Shown in pieces: positions 7,947-15,421 of a stretch of DNA of 64,000 nucleotides. The translations under genes and the position numbers were made by a program. Below the pieces are notes generated by a model. The model did not search any database, was not told where the DNA came from, and saw only the letters and a list, made by a program, of their open reading frames with translations. Every line of letters starts with the position of its first letter. Within the stretch, counting starts at the first letter, position 1. The stretch comes from Streptomyces monashensis (GTDB taxonomy: Bacteria > Actinomycetota > Actinomycetes > Streptomycetales > Streptomycetaceae), in assembly GCF_001866665.1 (NCBI RefSeq), contig NZ_MLYO01000062.1, forward strand, positions 124,001-188,000, given 5' to 3'.

Positions 7947-9152
7947 TCAGCCCTGGAATCGATACTCTTCGAGCAGTCTGCGGCCGATGATCATTTTCTG
8001 GATTTCGGCGGTACCTTCACCGATGAGCAGCATCGGCGCCTCGCGGTACAGACGCTCGATCTCGTACTCCTTCGAGAAGCCGTAGCCGCCGTGGATGCGG
8101 AAGGCGTCCTCGACGACCTCCTTGCAGTACTCGGAGGCCAGGTACTTCGCCATCCCGGCTTCCAGGTCGTTGCGCTCCCCGGAGTCCTTCTTGCGGGCAG
8201 CGTTGACCATCATCGCATGGGCGGCCTCGACTTTGGTCGCCATCTCGGCCAGTTTGAACTGGATCGCCTGGTGCTGGGCGATGGGCTTGCCGAAGGTGTG
8301 GCGCTGCTGGGCGTAGCTCACCCCCAGCTCGAAGGCGCGCTGGGCGACGCCGCAGCCGCGGGCCGCCACGTTCACCCGGCCGACCTCGACGCCGTCCATC
8401 ATCTGGTAGAAGCCGCGGCCGGTGACGCCGCCGAGCACCCGGTCGGCCGGCAGCCGCAGGCCGTCCATGATCAGCTCGGTGGTGTCGACGCCCTTGTAGC
8501 CCATCTTGTCGATCTTGCCGGGGATGGTGAGGCCCGGACGGACCTCGCCGAAGCCAGGCTCCTTCTCGATCAGGAAGGTCGTCATCGACTTGTGCGGGGC
8601 CGTGCCTTCGGGGTGGCCTTCGTCACTGCGGACGAGCACGGCCACCAGCGACGAGGTGCCGCCGTTCGTCAGCCACATCTTCTGGCCGTTCAGGACGTAC
8701 TCGTCGCCGTCCCTGACCGCCTTCGACGTGATCGCCGACACGTCGGAGCCCAGGCCCGGCTCCGACATCGAGAAGGCGCCGCGGATGTCGCCGGCGGCCA
8801 TGCGGGGCAGGAAGTGGTCCTTCTGCTCCTGCGTGCCGTGCTGCTTGAGCATGTACGCGACGATGAAGTGGGTGTTGATGATGCCGGAGACGGACATCCA
8901 GCCGCGGGCGATCTCCTCGACGCACAGCGCGTACGTCAGGAGGGACTCGCCCAGGCCGCCGTACTCCTCGGGGATCATCAGACCGAACAGGCCGAGTTCC
9001 TTCAGCCCGTCCACGATGGCTTGCGGGTACTCGTCGCGGTGCTCCAGCCCGGTCGCGACAGGAATGATCTCCTTGTCGACAAAGTCCCGGACGGTGGAGA
9101 GGATCTCCTGCTGGACGTCGGTCAGACCGGCGGTCTGGGCGAGGCGCGCCAT
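7947..9152 (-). CDS. Acyl-CoA dehydrogenase (probable methylsuccinyl-CoA dehydrogenase)
   Basis: A 401-residue FAD flavoenzyme of the acyl-CoA dehydrogenase family. Visible signatures are the alpha-helical N-terminal domain, the FAD/substrate segments AFSMSEPGLGSDVSA and KMWLTNGGTSS, and the C-terminal GEGTAEIQK carrying the likely catalytic Glu. It is the last gene of the cluster that holds ccr, the B12 mutase, the lyase and the MaoC hydratase, so oxidation of methylsuccinyl-CoA to mesaconyl-CoA is the likely job. It is shorter than the well-studied proteobacterial enzyme (about 550 residues), so the assignment rests on context. Start ATG 9152 overlaps the preceding stop in TAATG. Confidence 0.85.
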   Translation of the reverse strand: MARLAQTAGLTDVQQEILSTVRDFVDKEIIPVATGLEHRDEYPQAIVDGLKELGLFGLMIPEEYGGLGESLLTYALCVEEIARGWMSVSGIINTHFIVAYMLKQHGTQEQKDHFLPRMAAGDIRGAFSMSEPGLGSDVSAITSKAVRDGDEYVLNGQKMWLTNGGTSSLVAVLVRSDEGHPEGTAPHKSMTTFLIEKEPGFGEVRPGLTIPGKIDKMGYKGVDTTELIMDGLRLPADRVLGGVTGRGFYQMMDGVEVGRVNVAARGCGVAQRAFELGVSYAQQRHTFGKPIAQHQAIQFKLAEMATKVEAAHAMMVNAARKKDSGERNDLEAGMAKYLASEYCKEVVEDAFRIHGGYGFSKEYEIERLYREAPMLLIGEGTAEIQKMIIGRRLLEEYRFQG

Positions 9153-9664
9153 TACTTCTCCTGCTGCTTCAGCTCCGGGCGGCCGGGCTGCTCGCCGCCG
9201 CGCTCCTTGATGTACGTCTCGGTCGGCACCATCACCTTGCGGCGGAAGGTGCACACGAGCGTGCCGTCCTGCTTGTAGCCCTTGGTCTCGACGTAGACGA
9301 TCCCGCGGTCGTTCTTCGACTTCGAGGGCCACTTGTCGAGCACGGTCGTCTCGCCGTAGATCGTGTCGCCGTGGAAGGTCGGCGCCACGTGCTTGAGCGA
9401 CTCGATCTCCAGGTTGGCGATCGCCTTGCCGGAGATGTCCGGCACGGACATGCCGAGCAGCAGCGAGTAGATGTAGTTCCCGACCACCACGTTCTTGCCG
9501 AAGTCCGTCGTCTTCTCGGCGTAGTTGGTGTCCATGTGGAGCGGGTGGTGGTTCATGGTGAGGAGACAGAACAGGTGGTCGTCGTACTCCGTGACCGTCT
9601 TTCCGGGCCAGTGCTTGTACGTCGCCCCGACCTCGAACTCCTCGTACGTGCGTCCGAACTGCAT
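9152..9664 (-). CDS. MaoC-like hydratase (probable mesaconyl-CoA hydratase)
   Basis: A 170-residue hot-dog-fold protein. The active-site motif of MaoC/R-hydratases appears as NHHPLHMD, followed by the Gly-rich helix cap VVVGNYIYSLLLGM. Between the malyl-CoA-type lyase (5 bp upstream) and the acyl-CoA dehydrogenase (1-base overlap), it should add water to mesaconyl-CoA, giving beta-methylmalyl-CoA. Proteobacterial mesaconyl-CoA hydratases are about twice as long, with a double hot-dog; this single-domain form would need to dimerise. The C-terminal tail is charged and probably flexible. Confidence 0.82.
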   Translation of the reverse strand: MQFGRTYEEFEVGATYKHWPGKTVTEYDDHLFCLLTMNHHPLHMDTNYAEKTTDFGKNVVVGNYIYSLLLGMSVPDISGKAIANLEIESLKHVAPTFHGDTIYGETTVLDKWPSKSKNDRGIVYVETKGYKQDGTLVCTFRRKVMVPTETYIKERGGEQPGRPELKQQEK

Positions 9665-9669
9665 CGCGC

Positions 9670-10632
9670 TCAGGCCTCCGGGATCTCGAACTTGCTGGTG
9701 CGCTGCATGCCGGCGGCCCGGCCCTTGCCGGAGATGACCAGGGCCATCTTGCGGCTGGCCTCGTCGATCATCTCGTCGCCGAGCATCGCGGAGCCCTTCT
9801 TGCCGCCCGCCTCGGACGTGTAGTAGTCGTACGCGTCCAGGATCAGCTCGGCGTGGTCGTAGTCCTCCTGGGAGGGCGAGAAGATCTCGTTGGACGCCTC
9901 GACCTGGCCCGGGTGCAGCACCCACTTGCCGTCGAAGCCGAGGGCCGCGGCGCGCTGGGCGACCTCGCGGTAGCCGTCGATGTTGCGGATCTGCAGGTAG
10001 GGGCCGTCGATCGCCTGGAGGTTGTTGGCGCGGGCGGCCATCAGGATCTTCATCAGGATGTAGTGGTAGGCGTCCGCCGGGTAGCCGGGCGGCTGCTCGC
10101 CCACGACGAGCGACTTCATGTTGATGGAGGCCATGAAGTCGGCCGGGCCGAAGATGATCGTCTCGACGCGCGGGGAGGCCTGCGCGATCGCGTTGACGTT
10201 GTTCAGGCCCTGCGCGTTCTCGATCTGCGCCTCGATGCCGATCTTGCCGACCTCGAAGCCCATGGTCTTCTCGATCTGCGTCAGCAGCAGGTCCAGGGCG
10301 ACGACCTGCTCGGCCGTCTGCACCTTCGGCAGCATGATGCAGTCGAGGTTCTGGCCGGCGCCCTCGACGACGGTGACGACGTCGCGGTACGTCCACTCGG
10401 TCGTCCAGTCGTTGACGCGCACGACGCGCGTCTTGCCCGTCCAGTCGCCCTCGTTGAGGAACTTGACGATGGTGTGCCGCGCCTCGGGCTTGGCGAGCGG
10501 CGCGCAGGCGTCCTCCAGGTCCAGGAAGACCTGGTCGGCGGGGAGGCCCTGGGCCTTCTCCAGGAAGCGCGGGTTGCTGCCCGGCACGGCCAGGCAGGAG
10601 CGCCGCGGGCGAAGGCGGTTGACGGTCGTCAT
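9670..10632 (-). CDS. HpcH/CitE-type lyase (malyl-CoA / beta-methylmalyl-CoA lyase)
   Basis: A 320-residue TIM-barrel lyase of the citrate-lyase-beta family. Seen are the N-terminal RSCLAVPGSNPRFLEKA, the acidic DLEDACAP, the metal-binding IEAQIENAQGL and FGPADFMAS, and the C-terminal WVLHPGQ. In the ethylmalonyl-CoA pathway this enzyme splits beta-methylmalyl-CoA into glyoxylate and propionyl-CoA, and can also act on malyl-CoA. Its start overlaps the mutase stop by 4 bp (ATGA), and the MaoC gene follows after 5 bp, so the three are surely co-transcribed. Glyoxylate made here needs a malate synthase; the usual one is not adjacent. Confidence 0.88.
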   Translation of the reverse strand: MTTVNRLRPRRSCLAVPGSNPRFLEKAQGLPADQVFLDLEDACAPLAKPEARHTIVKFLNEGDWTGKTRVVRVNDWTTEWTYRDVVTVVEGAGQNLDCIMLPKVQTAEQVVALDLLLTQIEKTMGFEVGKIGIEAQIENAQGLNNVNAIAQASPRVETIIFGPADFMASINMKSLVVGEQPPGYPADAYHYILMKILMAARANNLQAIDGPYLQIRNIDGYREVAQRAAALGFDGKWVLHPGQVEASNEIFSPSQEDYDHAELILDAYDYYTSEAGGKKGSAMLGDEMIDEASRKMALVISGKGRAAGMQRTSKFEIPEA

Positions 10633-12677
10633 GCGGGGACCTCCAGGGGGTCGAGCTTGTTCGCTTTCCGGATCTCGTCGACGATGGCGCCGATGATCCC
10701 GGTGATGTCGAAGTCCTTCGGGGTGAAGACGGCGGCTACTCCGGCGGCCCTGAGCTGCTCGGCGTCACCATTCGGGATGATGCCACCGGCGATCACCGGT
10801 ATATCTGTGGCACCGGCCACACGCAGTCGCTGGAGCACGTCCGGGACGAGCTGGGCGTGCGAGCCGGACAGGATCGACAGGCCCACCGCGTGCACGTCCT
10901 CGGCCAGGGCCGCGTCCACGATCTGCTCCGGGGTGAGCCGGATGCCCTGGTAGACCACCTCGAAGCCGGCGTCACGGGCGCGCACCGCGATCTGCTCGGC
11001 CCCGTTGGAGTGGCCGTCCAGGCCGGGCTTGCCGACCAGGAAGCGCAGCTTGCCCACCCCGAGGTCGCGGGCGGTGGCGTCGACCCGGGCGCGGACGCCG
11101 GCGAGCGCGGAGCCGGCCTCGACGGGGACGGCGACGGGCGCCGAGGAGACCCCGGTGGGGGCCCGGTACTCGCCGAACACCTCGCGCAGGGCGCCCGCCC
11201 ACTCGCCGGTCGTGACCCCGGCGCGGGCGCACTCCAGCGTGGCCTCCATCAGGTTCTCGGTGCCCCTGGCGGCCTCCTTCAGCCGCTCCAGCGCCTTGCA
11301 GGGCCGCGGGTGGTTGAAGGGCGGCTGGTAGCGCGTGTCGCGCCAGTGCTGGAGCGCGCCGATGACGCGGGCCTCGACCGCCGGGTCGACCGTCTGGATC
11401 GCGGTGTCCAGGTCGGCCGTCAGCGGGTTCGGCTCGGTGCCCTCGAAGGCGTTGACACCGATGATCTTCTCCTCGCCGGACTCGATCCGGGCCCGGCGCT
11501 CGGCGTGCGAGGAGACCAGCTGCGACTTCAGGTAGCCGGACTCGACGGCGGCCATCGCGCCGCCCATCTCCTGGATCCGGCCGATCTCCTCGAAGGCGTC
11601 CGCGACCAGCTGGTCCACCTTCGTCTCGATCACCTTCGAGCCCTCGAAGATGTCCTCGTACTCCAGCAGGTCGCTCTCGTAGGCGAGCACCTGCTGGATA
11701 CGCAGGCTCCACTGCTGGTCCCAGGGCCTGGGCAGGCCCAACGCCTCGTTCCAGGCGGGGAGTTGGACGGCGCGCGCGCGGGCGTCCTTGGACAGCGTCA
11801 CGGCCAGCATCTCCAGCACGATGCGCTGGACGTTGTTCTCCGGCTGTGCCTCGGTCAGGCCGAGTGAGTTGACCTGGACGCCGTAGCGGAAGCGGCGCTG
11901 CTTGGGGCTCTCGATGCCGTACCGCTCGCGCGTGACCTCGTCCCAGATGCGGCCGAACGCCCGCATCTTGCACATCTCCTCGACGAAGCGGACGCCCGCG
12001 TTGACGAAGAAGGAGATGCGGGCGACGACGTCACCCATGCGCTCCGGCGGCACCTGGCCGCTGTCGCGCACGGCGTCGAGGACGGCGATCGCGGTGGACA
12101 TCGCGTACGCGATCTCCTGCACCGGCGTGGCGCCGGCCTCCTGCAGGTGGTAGCTGCAGATGTTGATCGGGTTCCACTTGGGGATGTGGGACACCGTGTA
12201 CGCGATCATGTCCGTCGTCAGCCGGAGCGAGGGCCCCGGCGGGAAGACGTGCGTCCCCCGGGACAGGTACTCCTTGACGATGTCGTTCTGGGTCGTGCCC
12301 TGGAGCCTGGTGATGTCCGCACCCTGCTCCTCGGCGACGACCTGGTAGAGCGCCAGCAGCCACATGGCGGTCGCGTTGATCGTCATCGAGGTGTTCATCT
12401 GCTCCAGGGGGATGTCCTGGAACAGCCGGCGCATGTCACCGAGGTGCGAGACGGGCACGCCGACCCGGCCGACCTCGCCGCGGGCGAGGATGTGATCCGG
12501 GTCGTAGCCGGTCTGCGTCGGCAGGTCGAACGCCACCGACAGGCCGGTCTGGCCCTTGGCGAGGTTGCGCCGGTACAACTCGTTGGACGCCTCGGCCGTG
12601 GAGTGACCGGCGTACGTGCGCATGAGCCACGGCCGGTCCTTCTCCCGCTTGTTCTCGGCAGGCTGACGCTCTGTCAT
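10629..12677 (-). CDS. meaA: Ethylmalonyl-CoA mutase, adenosylcobalamin-dependent
   Basis: A 682-residue single-chain B12 mutase converting ethylmalonyl-CoA to methylsuccinyl-CoA. The N-terminal ~500 residues form the acyl-CoA-binding barrel (starting near PWLMRTYAGHSTAEASNELY, with FDLPTQTGYDPD and the TTQNDIVKEY segment). The C-terminal ~140 residues are the cobalamin domain with the DxHxxG base-off motif in LDGHSNG and SGSHAQL. The N-terminal extension of methylmalonyl-CoA mutase large chains is absent, and ccr is 25 bp upstream, both pointing to ethylmalonyl-CoA as substrate. Stop and lyase start overlap by 4 bp. Confidence 0.92.
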   Translation of the reverse strand: MTERQPAENKREKDRPWLMRTYAGHSTAEASNELYRRNLAKGQTGLSVAFDLPTQTGYDPDHILARGEVGRVGVPVSHLGDMRRLFQDIPLEQMNTSMTINATAMWLLALYQVVAEEQGADITRLQGTTQNDIVKEYLSRGTHVFPPGPSLRLTTDMIAYTVSHIPKWNPINICSYHLQEAGATPVQEIAYAMSTAIAVLDAVRDSGQVPPERMGDVVARISFFVNAGVRFVEEMCKMRAFGRIWDEVTRERYGIESPKQRRFRYGVQVNSLGLTEAQPENNVQRIVLEMLAVTLSKDARARAVQLPAWNEALGLPRPWDQQWSLRIQQVLAYESDLLEYEDIFEGSKVIETKVDQLVADAFEEIGRIQEMGGAMAAVESGYLKSQLVSSHAERRARIESGEEKIIGVNAFEGTEPNPLTADLDTAIQTVDPAVEARVIGALQHWRDTRYQPPFNHPRPCKALERLKEAARGTENLMEATLECARAGVTTGEWAGALREVFGEYRAPTGVSSAPVAVPVEAGSALAGVRARVDATARDLGVGKLRFLVGKPGLDGHSNGAEQIAVRARDAGFEVVYQGIRLTPEQIVDAALAEDVHAVGLSILSGSHAQLVPDVLQRLRVAGATDIPVIAGGIIPNGDAEQLRAAGVAAVFTPKDFDITGIIGAIVDEIRKANKLDPLEVPA

Positions 12678-12702
12678 CTATGACCCCGGTGTCCTCGTGT
12701 CC

Positions 12703-14046
12703 TCAGATGTTGCGGAAGCGGTTGATGGCGTCGATGTGCTGGGCGCGCATCGCCTCGTCGCGCACGCCGAGACCTTCCTCGGGTGCGAGGCACAGGACGC
12801 CGACCTTGCCCTGGTGCAGGTTGCGGTGGACGTCGTAGGCGGCCTGCCCGGTCTCCTCCAGGGAGTACACCTTGGACAGGGTCGGGTGGATCTTGCCCTT
12901 GGCGATGAGGCGGTTGGCCTCCCAGGCCTCGCGGTAGTTGGCGAAGTGGGAGCCGATGATGCGCTTGAGGGACATCCACAGGTAGCGGTTGTCGTACTCG
13001 TGGTTGTAGCCCGATGTCGAGGCGCAGGTGACGATCGTGCCGCCCTTGCGGGTGACGTAGACGGAGGCGCCGAAGGTCTCGCGGCCGGGGTGCTCGAAGA
13101 CGATGTCGACGTCCTCGCCGCCGGTGAGTTCGCGGATGCGCTTGCCGAACCGCTTCCACTCGCGCGGGTCCTGGGTGTTCTCGTCCTTCCAGAACCTGTA
13201 GCCCTCGGCGCTGCGGTCGATGATCAGCTCGGCGCCCATCTTCCGGCAGATCTCGGCCTTCTGGGGCGAGGAGACGACACAGATCGGGGTGGCGCCGCCG
13301 GCGAGCGCGAACTGCGTGGCGTACGAGCCGAGTCCGCCGCTCGCGCCCCAGATGAGCACGTTGTCGCCCTGCTTCATCTGGGCGCCGTTGCGGGAGACCA
13401 GCTGGCGGTAGGCGGTGGAGTTGACCAGGCCCGGGGCCGCCGCCTCCTCCCAGCTCAGGTGTCCCGGCTTCGGCATCAGCTGGTTGGACTTGACGAGCGC
13501 TATCTCGGCGAGGCCGCCGAAGTTGGTCTCGAAGCCCCAGATGCGCTGCTCGGGGTCGAGCATCGTGTCGTTGTGCCCGTCGCTCGACTCCAGCTCGACG
13601 GACAGGCAGTGCGCGACGACCTCGTCACCGGGCTTCCAGGCGTTCACGCCCGGGCCGGTGCGCAGGACGACGCCCGCGAGGTCGGAGCCGATGATGTGGT
13701 ACGGCAGGTCGTGCCGCTTGGTGAGCTCGCTGACCTTGCCGTAGCGCTCCAGGAACCCGAACGTGGACAGCGGCTCGAAGATCGAGGTCCACACCGAGTT
13801 GTAGTTGACCGAGGAGGCCATGACGGCCACCAGGGCCTCGCCCGGGCCGAGTTCGGGCACGGGCACCTCGTCGAGGTGGATCGACTTGCGCGGGTCCTTG
13901 TCACGGGTCGCAAGCCCCGCGAACATCTCCGTCTCGTCCTTGTGCACGGTGATCGCGCGGTACGACTCGGGGAGCGGCAGGGCGGCGAAATCGGCGGACG
14001 TGGCGTCCTTCGACTGGATCGCGTCCAGGATGTCCTTCACGGTCAC
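12703..14046 (-). CDS. ccr: Crotonyl-CoA carboxylase/reductase
   Basis: A 447-residue medium-chain dehydrogenase that reductively carboxylates crotonyl-CoA with NADPH and CO2 to ethylmalonyl-CoA, the committed step of the pathway and a supplier of extender units for polyketides. Signatures are VNYNSVWTSIFEP, HIIGSDLAGVVLRTG and the NADPH-binding GASGGLGSYA. The late segment CASTSGYNHEYDNRYLWM is typical of Ccr. GTG 14046 is the start, with GGAGGCAACACC in front. It is the first gene of the operon; a promoter with a palindrome in its spacer lies about 200 bp upstream. Confidence 0.94.
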   Translation of the reverse strand: MTVKDILDAIQSKDATSADFAALPLPESYRAITVHKDETEMFAGLATRDKDPRKSIHLDEVPVPELGPGEALVAVMASSVNYNSVWTSIFEPLSTFGFLERYGKVSELTKRHDLPYHIIGSDLAGVVLRTGPGVNAWKPGDEVVAHCLSVELESSDGHNDTMLDPEQRIWGFETNFGGLAEIALVKSNQLMPKPGHLSWEEAAAPGLVNSTAYRQLVSRNGAQMKQGDNVLIWGASGGLGSYATQFALAGGATPICVVSSPQKAEICRKMGAELIIDRSAEGYRFWKDENTQDPREWKRFGKRIRELTGGEDVDIVFEHPGRETFGASVYVTRKGGTIVTCASTSGYNHEYDNRYLWMSLKRIIGSHFANYREAWEANRLIAKGKIHPTLSKVYSLEETGQAAYDVHRNLHQGKVGVLCLAPEEGLGVRDEAMRAQHIDAINRFRNI

Positions 14047-14249
14047 GGTGTTGCCTCCGGCGGTGAACGCCCCTGAGGGAGGGGGCGCTGAGGGTTCGTC
14101 GGTGCTGCTGAGGGTCTGTGGTGCGAAGAAGGTGCCGTCGGTTCGGCGCGGTGGTGCTTCGGCAGCGCTTTGTGGCGCGGGAGGTTGCCTGTGACGCAGG
14201 CGTCCGGCACACGAGCTGGTGGGCTCGCCGGGACAGGCCGGACACCTTC

Positions 14250-14278
14250 AACGTATGACACCGCGTGTCAGGTGGCAA
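14250..14278 (-). promoter_or_regulatory. Putative ccr promoter with palindromic operator
   Basis: On the minus strand, TTGCCA (14278-14273) and TACGTT (14255-14250) are exactly 17 bp apart, a good vegetative promoter spacing. The spacer is occupied by TGACACCGCGTGTCA (14256-14270; six-base arms, three-base centre). A repressor bound there would block RNA polymerase. The neighbouring TetR protein is the obvious candidate, by inference only. Confidence 0.55.
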
Positions 14279-14389
14279 GGCACTGAGTGCCAGAACAACC
14301 CCTCAGATGAAATCTTTACGTAACAAATGAGCGATGATCGATCGAACGCGCTGGGAATTCTGCTCGAAAACAGGCCCTGACATGGCAAA

Positions 14390-14413
14390 ACGGCCACCCC
14401 GAAGGGTGGCCGT
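14390..14413 (-). terminator. Terminator of TetR gene
   Basis: A 10-bp perfect stem (ACGGCCACCC/GGGTGGCCGT) with a 4-nt loop starts about 33 bp after the regulator's stop codon. It separates this gene from the ccr promoter. Confidence 0.8.
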
Positions 14414-14445
14414 CATCACAGCCGGGAGGCGGGAGGGGAAGGCCC

Positions 14446-15261
14446 TCAGCGCTCCTTCAGGGCCTCCTCGATGGTCCGCATGACCTCCTCCAGCGGGGCA
14501 TCCGTCCGTGCCACCGTCACCAGGACCTCCCCCTGCACCGAGGTCGTGGCCGGCGCGGCGGCAGTGCGCGGGGCCGGGCCGCGGCCCGCGCCGATCCCCG
14601 TGCCGAACGTCTTGCGCACGATCGCGAAGGCGTGGTCGAGCTGCGTCTCCACGTCCCCCTGCCCGCCCGCCCGCAGCCAGCGCCGCAGCACGTGGTTGTG
14701 GGCGGTGACGACGGCGGAGGCGGCGACCTCGGCCAGCAGCGGGTCGTCGTTGGCGTCGTCGGCGTGCGCGTGCTCGTCGAAGTGGCCGAGCAGGTAGCGC
14801 GTGAACAGGCGCTCGTAACGGGCCACCGAGGCGATCTCGGCCTCGCGCAGGGTGGGCACCTCGCGGGTGAGCTTGTAGCGGGCGACCGAGATCGCCGGCT
14901 GCGCCGCGTACATCCTCATGACTTCCTTGATGCCGCGGCACACGGTGTCGAGGGGGTGCTCGTGCGCCGGGGCGGCGTTGAGGACCGCCTCGGCGCGGAC
15001 CAGCGTGTCGTCGTGGTCCGGGAAGATCGCCTCTTCCTTGGAGCGGAAGTGGCGGAAGAAGGTACGGCGGGCCACGCCGGCGGCGGCCGCGATCTCGTCG
15101 ACGGTGGTCGCCTCGTACCCCTTGGTCGCGAACAGCTCCATGGCTGCGGCCGCCAGCTCTCGACGCATCTTGAGCCGCTGGGCGGCGGCGCGACTGCCTG
15201 CGGCACTTTCCGGCGCGTCGGGCGTAGCTGGTGTACGTGAGGACTTGGCGGGCTGGGACAT
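14446..15261 (-). CDS. TetR-family transcriptional regulator
   Basis: The 271-residue protein has a polar ~30-residue leader, then a TetR DNA-binding domain at about residues 35-85 (MELFATKGYEATTVDEIA, the helix-turn-helix AAGVARRTFFRHF). The C-terminal ligand domain is helical with a low-complexity Ala/Pro stretch and a charged tail. It lies directly upstream of ccr and downstream of the 3-hydroxyacyl-CoA dehydrogenase on the same strand, so control of ethylmalonyl-CoA genes by an acyl-CoA ligand is likely, though unproven. Start chosen at ATG 15261; ATG 15282 is an alternative. A terminator follows. Confidence 0.85.
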   Translation of the reverse strand: MSQPAKSSRTPATPDAPESAAGSRAAAQRLKMRRELAAAAMELFATKGYEATTVDEIAAAAGVARRTFFRHFRSKEEAIFPDHDDTLVRAEAVLNAAPAHEHPLDTVCRGIKEVMRMYAAQPAISVARYKLTREVPTLREAEIASVARYERLFTRYLLGHFDEHAHADDANDDPLLAEVAASAVVTAHNHVLRRWLRAGGQGDVETQLDHAFAIVRKTFGTGIGAGRGPAPRTAAAPATTSVQGEVLVTVARTDAPLEEVMRTIEEALKER

Positions 15262-15421
15262 GCCCCGAACGTACTGCATGTGCGCAGCTCTTTGCGCAGG
15301 TGTGGGGGTTTCCCCACCCGGGACGGGCGGGGGACCGCCCGCCCGGGTGGCGAGGAGCTGCGCAGCGGGGTCGAGCAGCCCGCCCCAGTCCGTCTCCGCG
15401 TGGGACCAGTCGCCGACGCCG

